From Helochares maculicollis (lineage: Eukaryota > Arthropoda > Insecta > Coleoptera > Hydrophilidae): a stretch of 53,364 bases of DNA. The stretch is taken from NCBI GenBank assembly GCA_033557835.1, contig JAWQRO010000131.1, positions 1 to 53,364 on the forward strand, in the 5' to 3' direction. The translations under genes and the position numbers were made by a program. The notes beneath the pieces are model-generated. The model made no database searches, was not told where the DNA came from, and saw only the letters and a program-made list of their open reading frames with translations. This document shows positions 11,208 through 21,794 of this stretch, in pieces (position 1 is the first letter of the stretch; the number at the start of each line of letters is the position of its first letter).

Positions 11208-12236
11208 CTAGGTTCTTCAATAAGCTTTCGGGTCAAAAAGAAAAACACAATTTTATGGTTTGAAATACACTTTATTATCCAGTATAGTCTTCCAGCACAT
11301 CAATACACTTGTTCCAATGGGATTCCAATTTATGAATTCCATCCTTGAAGTAAGAATCTGGAAGGATTGTAAAATATGCTTCTGCATCTGTTATGATCTT
11401 ATCATTTGATGAAAACCGCTTTCCACGCATGCTTTTTTTAGATCTAGAAACAGATGGAAATAGCTTGTGAATACGGTTAATGTTCCAACAATTCAGCTGC
11501 TCTAAAAGGTTACAATAATATTCAGAATTTATTGTTTTACCTGTTAGCAAGTAGTCCACAAACAAATTCCTTTCGCCTACTAAAAATCTGATGCTAACAC
11601 CTTTTTGGCCAATTTCTGGACACGAACTCGTTTCGGAGCCGAGCTGAAGAATCAGGTTCACACCACTCTTTAGCCTCTTGTTTTAATTCAGGATCATGAT
11701 GATAGATCCAAGCTTCATCCATAGTGATGAATTGACGCAAAAAATCAACTTTATCCTTTCGAAAATGCTCTAAATGTATTCATTGTTAGCGAATGTAGCA
11801 CCCATTGCGCACACAGCTTTCTGAAACCCAATAGTTCAGTCAAAATATTGCTTACACAATGCGATGCCTAGGGCTTTAACTAAACCTTTTTCAGTCACTC
11901 GATGATTTCCCAATACGATAGCCTATATTTTTTACGATTTTTGGTGTTGTCACTGTTTTTGGTTGTCCTTGACGAGAATCGTATTCAAGGTTTCTACAAC
12001 TACACTTAAATTCAGCAACCTACGTTTCTGTTTTACTAATTGAAGGCGAAAAGTCCTTACACACTTTCAACATTCGTTTATAAATTTCCTTTTCTTTTTA
12101 ACTTTCCAAACGTAAAAATTCAATGACTGCACGATACTTGATTTGACAGATTAAAATGAAACTTCATCTGAAGATTGTACCAATATACCAATATATGCCC
12201 CTTCTTGTCGACGAGAAATCTTATTGAGCAACCTAG
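11208..12236 (-). mobile_element. Mariner element, both terminal inverted repeats, internally deleted
   Basis: The ends are inverted copies: CTAGGTTCTTCAATAAG at the left and its near-complement (CTAGGTTGCTCAATAAG on the minus strand) at the right, each flanked by TA, the mariner target duplication. The element is 1029 bp against roughly 1.3 kb for active relatives. Minus-strand frames give a mariner transposase: QFITMDEAW (first catalytic Asp) near 11730, VDYLLTGKTINSEYYCNLL near 11530, and C-terminal GKRFSSND...LESHWNKCIDV near 11300. The second and third catalytic regions (HQDNAP, PPYSPDLAPSD) are deleted between CNLL and GKRF. Stops and frameshifts also occur, so it cannot encode a working transposase. 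A sister copy lies at 25118-26151. Confidence 0.9.
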
Positions 12237-12289
12237 TATATAATAAAATATACCTTAAGACATTTATCAATTCATTAATTAAAATTCGC

Positions 12290-13900
12290 TTGCAAGACTA
12301 ATGATTACTGTGATCCAAGTTATTATTAAAGACGTATTCCTTTAATTTTTTGGTAGTTTTTTTTATGATATATTTTTCATTTCTTCCGAAATCATGACGC
12401 AAAGGGCTTTCTACCCAAGTATGTTACAAAGTTTTGTGTTCTTTTGTATTTTATATTTTGAAGTACTGTTTCTTCATCTGGTAAAATGATTATGTTCTAC
12501 TCTCTTAGATGACATCATGTATTTAAGTGTATACATTATTGATGCAAATATAATTGTAGTACATTCAAATATAACTCTTCCAAATATAATTGATCCGATA
12601 GAAACCTCTTCAATATTGTTTTTAATGTGCATTTTAAAATGCTCTTCACATTTGAGTTTGCTCCCCCCCAATTCACTATACCGTACCGTATCCTAGATTC
12701 TGTAAATGATGTGTATATATTATAGAATTTTTAGTCACTTTTTCAGATAAAATCTTATATTTGCCCATTAATCTTCTTACATACCTTGTCAATTTCAATA
12801 TGTGCTCTCGACAATTCATTTTGTCGTCCCCTTGCAGCCCCAGATATTTTATTTTTAGTAAACTGTATTTTGTTTTATACGAAGTTAGTATTAGCTACCT
12901 TTATTATGAGACAAGTGCAAACTTCTTTCTGACAATCAATGTCATGAATTGTTTTATTTTCTTACATCAGATTTACCCCATTCCATCTGGGAAAAATAAA
13001 TGAATCTCGTTTTCTCTTCGTTCATTGTTAATTTGTTCATGTTTAGACGTCTTCGTATATTTTCAAGTGAATTCTCCGATTTGATTTTATCTGGTTTCAG
13101 GAGTTACCCTTTATAAATATACATGTGTCATCAGCATGTCACAGTACGTTTCCCTGAGTTTATCAATTAGCCAGTTCATTCATATTAATTATAAATTGCA
13201 AATCTTTCATCACTGCACCCTCCTGTATAATATATGTATTTTTTTGCTTTGCTAACAATGGAACTTAGCTTAACACTCTGGGTTCTGTTTTTTAAGTAGT
13301 TATTTATTAATGTAATGTTTATTTTTTTATGCCAATTTCTTCTATTTTTTTTAAATTAAAATTTCAAGTACGACAGTATCAAATACCTCTGCTAAATCTG
13401 ACTGATAAGACATATATTTTTCTTAAAATTTTAATATATTTATCATTATGCTTGTTAACTTCATTAATGCATCTTCTCTAGATACATTGTGTCTAAAACC
13501 AAATTGATCGCTACTTATAAAATTATTTTTTTGTATGTACAGCATAGTTCTTTATTTTAAACATTTTTCTAGGAGTTTATCTATGTTGTTTATAGTATTA
13601 GCGATATCGATCTGTAGTTCCCCATTTCTGTCTTTTCTTCAGATTTGACTGTGGAATTACTGTACAGGGATTTCTGCTGTTCTAATATCTAGATTAAATA
13701 TGTATTCAAGTGTCTCCAATATGTATTCAAGACGCTTCAATAGGTATCTTTTTATCACTACATTTGTGATTCCATCTTTTCTTGGCGCCCTATTTTAGTT
13801 TAGAGTATATATGCTTCTAATTAATTCTTGCTGGGTTATAAACAACCTTTAAAACGAATGTCTTATTTTAAAATTTGTATACTTTTTGCACAATTTCCTG
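12290..13900 (-). mobile_element. CR1/Jockey-like LINE reverse transcriptase relic
   Basis: Minus-strand frames, with many stops, run in order through a non-LTR reverse transcriptase. They show SSDQFGFRHNVSREDAL (near 13490), a damaged DLAKAFDTV core (near 13370), NIRRRLNMNKLTMNEEKT (near 13030), SRIRYGIVNWGG (near 12670), and the 3'-terminal region ELYLNVLQLY and RTQNFVTYLGRK (12400-12570). The 3' end abuts the mariner at 12236. The 5' part is missing. The clade is uncertain between CR1, L2 and Jockey. Confidence 0.75.
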
Positions 13901-13924
13901 TTGGTATAATTATCTGTGGTCTGT

Positions 13925-14510
13925 GTTGCAGGTGTTCAGCACTAATAGTTCAGTTTTAGTAGCTCATAGAAACCACTGGTTTCATAGCACACCAATCACA
14001 CAACATAGCTTTATTTCCATGAATGTTTCGTTTTGCTGTTAATGTGGATGGTTTGGCATGAAACCATGGTTTTTGCGTTTAGGGCTATCGTAGTTTTTGA
14101 TGTAAAAAGTCAATTTTCGGCCCTTGCAAGCAAAGAATTGCTAACTATCTTCAATATTGACTTCTATCAGCTTATATAGTATCAATTTTCCTTCTTTTTG
14201 AATGATGCTGATAGTATGTAAACATTTTATTACGGCTGCTTGAGTGACAGTTTTGCAAACTCTTTTTCTATTCGCGCTGAGTTTTCCATCAATAATGTTT
14301 CCAATTCTTCGTCTTCAAATTTGTTGGGTTGACCAGAGCTTTGTTCATCACTTTAGAATCGTTCAGACAACTTTTCGCAAGACTTGGTGCATGTTCATGT
14401 TAGTTGGATTGCAGACGACAAAAATTTTCAGCAACTATTTTCTTTTGATTAAAGCAAAAGCTTCTTTGCTAGTAGAAATTTGACAGGTTTAAATAGGATT
14501 TAAAAAAATA
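13925..14510 (-). mobile_element. Mariner transposase relic (N-terminal half)
   Basis: On the minus strand, GQPNKFEDEELETLLMEN (near 14320) matches the linker before the second helix-turn-helix of mariner transposases, followed by a damaged KEFAKLSL. Farther on, HAKPSTLTAKRNIHGNKAM (near 14030) matches the PG..STSTA.PNIHG segment after the first catalytic Asp, and NTISAEH follows. Stops interrupt it and no inverted repeats were found. It belongs to a different mariner lineage from the one at 11208-12236. Confidence 0.75.
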
Positions 14511-16228
14511 TGTTGTTTACGCTTTCACCAATAATTGACATACTAAATTTCAATGCGGAATTTGAATACTTCAAAGCAGGGAATGTGTCATTATAAAAGA
14601 GTCTTAAATACAAAACTTACGCTATCCTTTAGAAAAACTAGGCACTGAGATATATAGACAATGCGTTTTACAAAAGAAATTGATAATGCTTTATCTTTAG
14701 AATATTTCGTAGTTTTACTTATATTTCAGCGTAACTTGAAGACTTAGAGAAAGTATGACCTATGGAAATTTTTGATTCATGTTTCAGTTTTAACCCTAAA
14801 AGGAAATTCACTTTACAAATTAGTATGAAAAAGGCAAGGACCTTTGCATATCGAAAATCATAAATCCATAACCAATGTTTCACAAACATATCTTGAAACT
14901 AATGTTTAGGGTTAAAACGTACGAATGAATTCCCGCAAAAGTAATTAATAACAGAACACAAAACTTAAAATCCTATTAATTATTTAAAAAATATTATACC
15001 CCCTTTTTAAACATACATATATTAATATTAAATAGTAACTTTACGTGGAGGTTTAGTAAATCATTTTGCTACATGACTAATATATGTAAGTTATTATGGC
15101 TACGTATATTTATGACTAAAATATTGATTTTAATTTACTTTGTGGCATAGTAAAAAGCTACTGTGAATATAGTTTTAATAAAAATTTGTTTGTAATATTT
15201 TTTGGTATTATTCTTGCTCGGTATTGTACTCAACGAGGAAACATTTTTATAATCGTCTGTAGCTCCTTAAAACGAGAAACATTTATCCAATTAATTATAT
15301 GACTAACAATGATTACATTACGTAAATGCAATAGCTAGTCTTTCTTTTAAATTAAACAAAACATCTAAATCAACTACTAAGTGTAATGTTATTTAACAGC
15401 GCAAAAGCAGGAACGTAAGTTTTCTAAAAAAAACATCGATATTTGCCTCCTTTTATCTCTTGTTGGCAAATATCATATTTAAGAAGCAGTTTTGTAATAA
15501 AATATATATATTTTGAGGAACGCATTTGATAGTTTAACCACTAACAACACTGTCTTATCTACTAAAATCCTTGATTAATGAATCTTTTGACGATTTACAT
15601 AATAATAACAAGCCAAATAATACACAGACGAGAGAACGTGCAAATTTACACAGTAGAAATAAAATGTGAGAACAATATGCATTCATTTTATCATGAATGC
15701 TCTTCGCCTTATCGCGTCAACTCAAATTTGCCATTCCTCATTCGTGCACTAACACAATAATTGACCTTAGTTTACAAACTATTATGCAGGCCATTATCTA
15801 AACGAGCGCAGTTTTAAAATATCATTCAGTTTTTAAATATCAAACATTTTTATCTTTTTTTTTAAGGTGTCGTAACCATTAAAATAAATGTTACTCCACG
15901 CTACAAGCAAGTGTACTGAAATAATTAACGTCACATTCGCATTGACTGCAAACTATGCATTCGAAACAATACCATAAAAATAATGCAAAGCCGCGAAACG
16001 AAACTGCATCAGCCATTTTTCGATTAAAATTTTGCAAGCCGACAAATTTTTGTCTGGTTTGAAACGTATCTATCCTTTTAAGCAATAATGGCAAATAAAA
16101 AAACTTGACGATTATCATAAAACCGCATATCTATCGTAACGTAAAGGGACAGTTGGCCTGATAAAGCAGAAACAGTGTCAAAACTTATCATATAAACGTA
16201 GCAGGACGCATAATAGACGCTGTATTTT
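14511..16228. other. AT-rich intergenic, nothing recognised
   Basis: No protein family, RNA gene or repeat was recognised. A minus-strand frame at 16118-15891 contains AAAATGGCTGATGC, a good start context, opening a 41-codon hydrophobic, Cys-containing reading frame (MADAVSFRGF...). There is no homology to support it. Confidence 0.4.
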
Positions 16229-16249
16229 TCAGGCTCTGCTAAACCAGAC

Positions 16250-16554
16250 GGTAGTCTTGTTCAGAGCGAGCCTGTAGCATAGCTTGTAGAAGGCAGGCGC
16301 AGGCAGGGGCGGCGTTGTCAAATCGCCGGCCGAGTTTTCACCCGATATTGTATATACATCTTCTTGGCGCGTACGAAAACACAACAAACGTGTCTCGAGC
16401 TTTCTTTTCGTCTCAAAACCTACCAATCGGTCCGGTTTTTGGCGTAAAAATGCGCTAAATGTGATCGTATCAAAAAGAAAACAGCGCACATTGGATTGGT
16501 TCTCGGGTTCCTGTAAAAGCCGGGAAGTTGGAATTGTGACGGTGTTTTGCACAT
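16250..16554 (+). promoter_or_regulatory. Candidate NNT promoter and non-coding first exon
   Basis: A GC- and CpG-richer block in AT-rich DNA contains two CCAAT-type boxes (ACCAATCGG near 16421 and ATTGGATTGG near 16491). It ends in a consensus splice donor, GCACAT|GTGAGT, at 16554/16555 on the plus strand. The NNT start codon lies 5.2 kb downstream, just after candidate acceptors ending at 21735 and 21779. A leader exon with a long first intron is the simplest reading, but nothing ties the two together directly. It could instead belong to an unrelated transcript. Confidence 0.4.
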
Positions 16555-16920
16555 GTGAGTATATTTTTAAATATTTTTTGTAATCTAGTTGGCGAAGAAG
16601 CACGTATAAATAGGCACTAGAGTGGTTAGATGTACTACTTACTCCTAGGGGATCTAATAATATAATGTAACAGTTTAGAAGATTTATATGAATAGTCTGG
16701 CTGATGTGTTGATATTCGAGATTCAAACCTGTACATCAAAGGCGAAAAAACATGCGCTTATTGGTGGTATTTATTTCTTTTTAGCAAACATATTCCGGCA
16801 AAAACGTTCAGGCGATAACTTATCCTGTTTAGTTTGTATAAAACCGGCTTGAAAATCCAGCTTGAGATATATTTGATCTTCACCTAAATGATGTATCTTA
16901 TCTAGATATTTATTTATGTT

Positions 16921-17026
16921 TTGTGTGTTTGTAAAGCTTAGGACAAAATTTTAAATTATAATCATGTGATAGTGCATTTGCTTTATATATTTGCTTTTAA
17001 TTTTTCTTTTAAATACAAACACACAA
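16921..17026. repeat. 13-bp perfect inverted repeat
   Basis: TTGTGTGTTTGTA at 16921-16933 and TACAAACACACAA at 17014-17026 are exact reverse complements 80 bp apart, with partly matching AT-rich flanks extending the arms. This may be a small inverted-repeat transposon or a hairpin. Confidence 0.55.
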
Positions 17027-18149
17027 ATATTAAAAATTAACATGTGTTAACTTACGCTCTAGCTTGTAATTGAATCGTACTTGACATTCAAGAGTAAATA
17101 TTCAATTTAACTTAAATTGTATTACTCGGTATAGGAGAGCTTAACATTTTTTTGTATCTATAAAATAATAACTTCCATATTCATTATTCGTTTTGCACTT
17201 TGTAACTGAAAATCAAAACAGTATAATTAGTATTGCTTAATTTATAAGTTTTATATCGACTTGAGTCCTAGAAGTGCATGTATTTTACATTTTTAATAAT
17301 TTTTGTTTTGGCCAATTTTGAAATGATAAAATTGTCGTTGCCCAAACAAAAAATAATAGGCATATTATTATATCTAAGTTACATTAATGATGATGCAGCC
17401 CTACTGCACTGTTTCACGTAAATAATTTAATTCAATAATTAAACAATCCGAAATTTAATATTATGCATTACTTTACATTAATAATTTATAGCTACATGCT
17501 CTTGGCACACTATTTGATTTTCCTATAAACACTTGGCATAATACATTCAAAAGATGGAACTGCAGAGTTTCTTGTAAATACAGAAAATTTAAAATTTAGA
17601 ACATTGCCCAAAATTAAGTGCCATATCATTTAAACTATGCTAAGAATAATGGCGAAAAACTTAATTAGATGTAAGATATTTTTAAATAAATTGGTTTTAG
17701 ATTTATTCAAATCTACTAAAATGCGCTTTAATCTAAATTAATTTAAACAATATTCATCGAGTATATAAAAATGTGTCTATAATAAGTGGGGCACTAAGAA
17801 TTCTGTGATATGTAAAGCAATAAATATATAACGGCAAATATTTATAATATCTCTCTATTTCGCACACAAGCAATTTTAGTTTATCGGCTTAAAATTAATT
17901 AGTATTTTATGCACTTGTTAATTACATACTTGTGTCCGTTGCTAGGTATGCGAACAAAACTTCCATTTTAATTGTAAGCTTTTACGTAACAATGCCATTT
18001 TAAATAACACATTAAAAATTTAAATAATTTACGCTTATATAGCAACTCCAATAAAATGCCTGTCAATTATAAAATTGATATCAGCATCACTGCAGCGAAA
18101 TACTGATTTTTGACCCTAGAGCTTGCTAATTTTTACTATTATTTTTTGT

Positions 18150-19040
18150 GTTTCCATTCACAATAATTTGGATTCTTTGAATCTCCCATTTTAAATCTTA
18201 GAAAGCTGCATTTTCTATTTTAAAACTATAAGATTCTAGATATTTAAATCTTTAACTTTTAATCTTGGTCGTTTCAATTTATCATTTCCATAAACTTATA
18301 GTCCCGACCCTTTCAATATTTTATTCCGCACTCTTGATTATGATGTAATTTTAGCTGCTCAATTCTGATAATTTAGATATTACATCTCAAATTTTTCGAT
18401 TGTTTTATTCTGAATACTTGAATGTTGAATTTTTTATTCTGAATTCTTTATCCTGAAACAATTTATTTTATGAAACTATACAATTTTAAATAAAAAATAC
18501 AATATATTGATTCTGTGTTTTTGGGTTTGTAATTTGACCTTGGAATTTGCCATTCTGGAATTCTGCATTTTGTTATGTTAAAGCTATATGGTTTTAATTC
18601 TGGATTTTAGATATTGAGGTCCCTAATCTTATAGTCCCAACCCTTTCAATATTTTATTCCGCACTCTTGATTATGATGCTGTAATCTTAGCTGCTCAATT
18701 CTTATAATTTAAATGTTACATCTCGAATTTTTCGAATGTTTTATTCTGGATGCTTGAATGTTGAATGTTTTACACTGAATTCTTTGTCCTGAAACAATTC
18801 ATTTTATGAAAATATTCAATTTTAAATCAGAAATACAACATATAGATTCTATGTTTTTGGATTTGTAATCTTAATAATTTGACCTTGGAATTTGGCATTC
18901 TGGAAATCTGTATTTTTTATGTTAAAGATTTTAATTCTTGATTTTACTTGTTGAGGTCCCTAATCTTTTAGTCTCGACCCTTTCAATGCTTGTGATGCTG
19001 TAATCTTAGTTTATCTATCCTCATAATTTAGATGTTACAT
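18150..19040. repeat. Tandem array of ~335-bp AT-rich units
   Basis: Three successive units begin with the same phrase (GTCCCGACCCTTTCAAT and variants) at 18301, 18634 and 18971, giving periods of 333 and 337 bp. Internal landmarks recur at the same spacing: CCTGAAACAATT at 18452 and 18789, and GACCTTGGAATTTG at 18536 and 18881. The third unit is cut short by deletion after about 70 bp. A diverged partial unit precedes 18301. The region at 19380-19610 has similar vocabulary but no clear alignment. The array is non-coding and looks satellite-like. Confidence 0.9.
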
Positions 19041-20052
19041 CCCCAGTCATTAATTTTCGATTAAAATTAAAAATTCTGACAATAAGGTCTTTAAGTTTCT
19101 ATCATTTAAGAGAAAATTGTAGGGTTCATTTTGATAAACATGTATTAACTGCACTTACTACTCGTTTACAAGTGTTTGCTATGACTTTAAAAGAATTAAC
19201 TTAACGTTATTTCACTCTATGATTGGCCAAAAATGTTCAACACATAAAGATATAGTAGCATAGAAGAAAACCATCCTGTTATAAATACACACTTAAAAAA
19301 TTTTGTTGAGTTCTTAATCATTTATCAGGATAATTCTAATAACTTCCACAACAATTCCCGATTTTTCAAATAATACGCACAAGTAATTTCAGTTCGAATC
19401 CCTTAACTCTTAATCCTGATACTTTGATGATTGCAATCTGAATCTCTGCACAGTCATAAAGAGTCCCTTAAAGCTCAATATTCAGAATTATTGTGTTTTT
19501 GATCGTGAAACTTAGAATTCTAGATTTTGATTTTATATGTTTAAAGATTTGATCTTGTGGCTGGAATATTTTAAATCTTTCATTTGCAACTCTTCAATGT
19601 TGTTTTTCTTTTACCAATATTTTACATAGCATATTTATGCTATAAGTAAACATTTATGGGAATTTTGAATGGAGACAGTCCAAATTTCCTAGTTTTATTT
19701 CCCTAAAAAATTCATACAATCATGAACCAAATAATCAAGGCTTTGATGGACCACCTCGTTAAGAGTAAATTTATGTTGATTATTTCTGCTATGATAGCCG
19801 TCTTTGTGTATCTCTTTAAATGCTCCAAAAGACCTTTCTATTAGATAAAATGTTATACACCCATCTTCCTCTGGTACAAACCAAAATAGGTTCCAAATTC
19901 CTTCAAATACAATATTTAAATACGATTATATCATGCTTAAATTTGCACATCTATTAATATCGTTTTTTACCGTTTGAAAAGATCGATCAAATGTTTCAAA
20001 TATTGGGCGTCAAAACAAATACAAAGTATACATAATTAAAAATTTCTACTGC

Positions 20053-20493
20053 TTGCTATATCACATAATTAATAAACAATCTTATTCCTACCGGAGCAAT
20101 CCAGTTTCTCATCTAAAGAACGGAATATTGATTAATTTCTATTGTTGTTTAACCTTGGATAAATTTTTACAAATGTCTTTCGGACTCAGAAATTTATGCA
20201 AATATCCAGCATGGGCCATTGATCTTCTACGCGAGAAACATGTAAATTGTAGATGTTATTTTTATTCCAGCGGTCCTGCTGATTTTTTTATTCGCATTTT
20301 GCACTGGCCATGGCCGTTAGAAGTGGGCTGCACCAATCTGATAGGTGTGAATATTGAAAATATTATATATAAATATACGATTTGCGCAAATGTCTTAAAT
20401 TTAGATCACATAATTTTTGAGATGAAGATATTTCATATATATTCTGACATACATATGCAATGGACACGCGCGCTATTGCTCACATTTACCTAA
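20053..20493 (+). other. Unidentified 146-codon open frame
   Basis: This frame opens with TTG and has an internal ATG at about 20173. The product is hydrophobic and Cys/Tyr-rich with no motif I recognise. It is unusually long for DNA this AT-rich but has no supporting splice pattern or homology. It may be chance, or a decayed mobile element in the proposed NNT leader intron. Confidence 0.15.
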
Positions 20494-21133
20494 GAATTTG
20501 TAATAAACAACACGTGATGTCTACATATTACTAATTGCTTGTTACATTTTCATAGTATACGCAAATCCAATGTGCTGCACTTTCTTGGCTGAACTCTAAA
20601 AAAAATCTGTTTATTTATTCATATTCCAACTTAAGCGTCACTATTCTATAATTAAATTATTTTTTGATTAATAAGATACAATCTTGACTAGATAATTATA
20701 TTATTTTTTATAAAACAATATAATTATTTAAACACAGTATTATTGGAAAATCAATTTGAATTCAGAATGTAAGCAACAAAAAAGTTCATTAATGACATTA
20801 AAAGCAAAATCTAGTTTATATCGTACAAGTACTCTTGATAAAGTAGCTCCTATCAATTTAATTTGATTGGGGGAGATCCTATATGGATTCCCCATTTTAT
20901 CACCACAAGCTAATTAAAAAACCCAATTGTATGAAGCAATATCGAAACCAATAATAGATACATAAAATAATTTTATTGAGACAAAGAAGAATCTAAACCT
21001 TAAAAATCTAAGAAAGTTGAGTGAACCCCTGATGTGAGTACAAGAATGTGAAATAAAATTAAAATCTAGATGTCATACCATGACTTTTTTGTGACATAGA
21101 ACTGCAGATAACTTATATTAAGTCAGTTTCATA

Positions 21134-21430
21134 TTAAGGTAGATTTTTCTTTTTAATTTTAGACTCAGATTGTTTATTTGCCCATTGAATCACTTTTACG
21201 CACGTACACATCAAATTATCCATTACCCAATTGCTAAATTTAAATTTAAGTTTACATTCCTTGTTTAAGCTGTTAAAATTAGTTTCAAGAGGTTGCTCGT
21301 GTTCCGAAATCCCTAAGAACTCAACATTACAGGTTGAAAATACATTTTTAGAATATCTTTTTTTTATTACCAAATGAACTAAACCCCATTCACCACCATC
21401 ACACACCAATTTGTTTAGTTCATGTGGCAT
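21134..21430 (-). other. Unidentified 98-codon open frame
   Basis: The minus-strand ATG at 21430 opens a frame beginning MPHELNKLVCDGGEW and ending in a Lys-rich tail (SESKIKKKNLP). Amino-acid composition is more protein-like than in most chance frames here, but I recognise no domain. It lies antisense in the proposed NNT leader intron. A transposon-derived piece is possible. Confidence 0.2.
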
Positions 21431-21663
21431 TTATTTATGCCACTTAAAGGAACAACTGTAGAACGACATATAATATCTGCTTAATCATTATCACCAATGT
21501 GATAAAATTTAAATTGTGTACACATATTGCAATGTTCCATATAAATATATTTATAGCATTGCTTACAAGACATGCCTGCTTAGCTGTAACTGTATAAATG
21601 AGCAATTAGATAAATTAACATCTTTAAAAGAAATCTCTAAAATCCCATTTAAGAATTAGTGTC

Positions 21664-21683
21664 TCGTCAGCTCTAGCTGACGA
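21664..21683. promoter_or_regulatory. 20-bp perfect palindrome upstream of NNT
   Basis: TCGTCAGCT, a CT spacer, then AGCTGACGA: 9-bp arms that are exact reverse complements, 112 bp before the NNT start codon and just upstream of the candidate acceptor at 21735. It could form a tight hairpin or bind a dimeric factor. No known site is claimed. Confidence 0.5.
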
Positions 21684-21794
21684 CATTAAGTATATTGAAA
21701 ATATTCTCTTCTTAAAGTCACATATTTTGTTTCAGGAGGATGGTATAAAGGTTTAAGTTACCATTTCAATTTTTATTAGAAGAAAGAAGGCAAG

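Noticed and set aside
19388..19402. CAGTTCGAATCCC resembles a tRNA B box
   Set aside because: No A box, acceptor stem or cloverleaf can be drawn from the preceding 60 bases.
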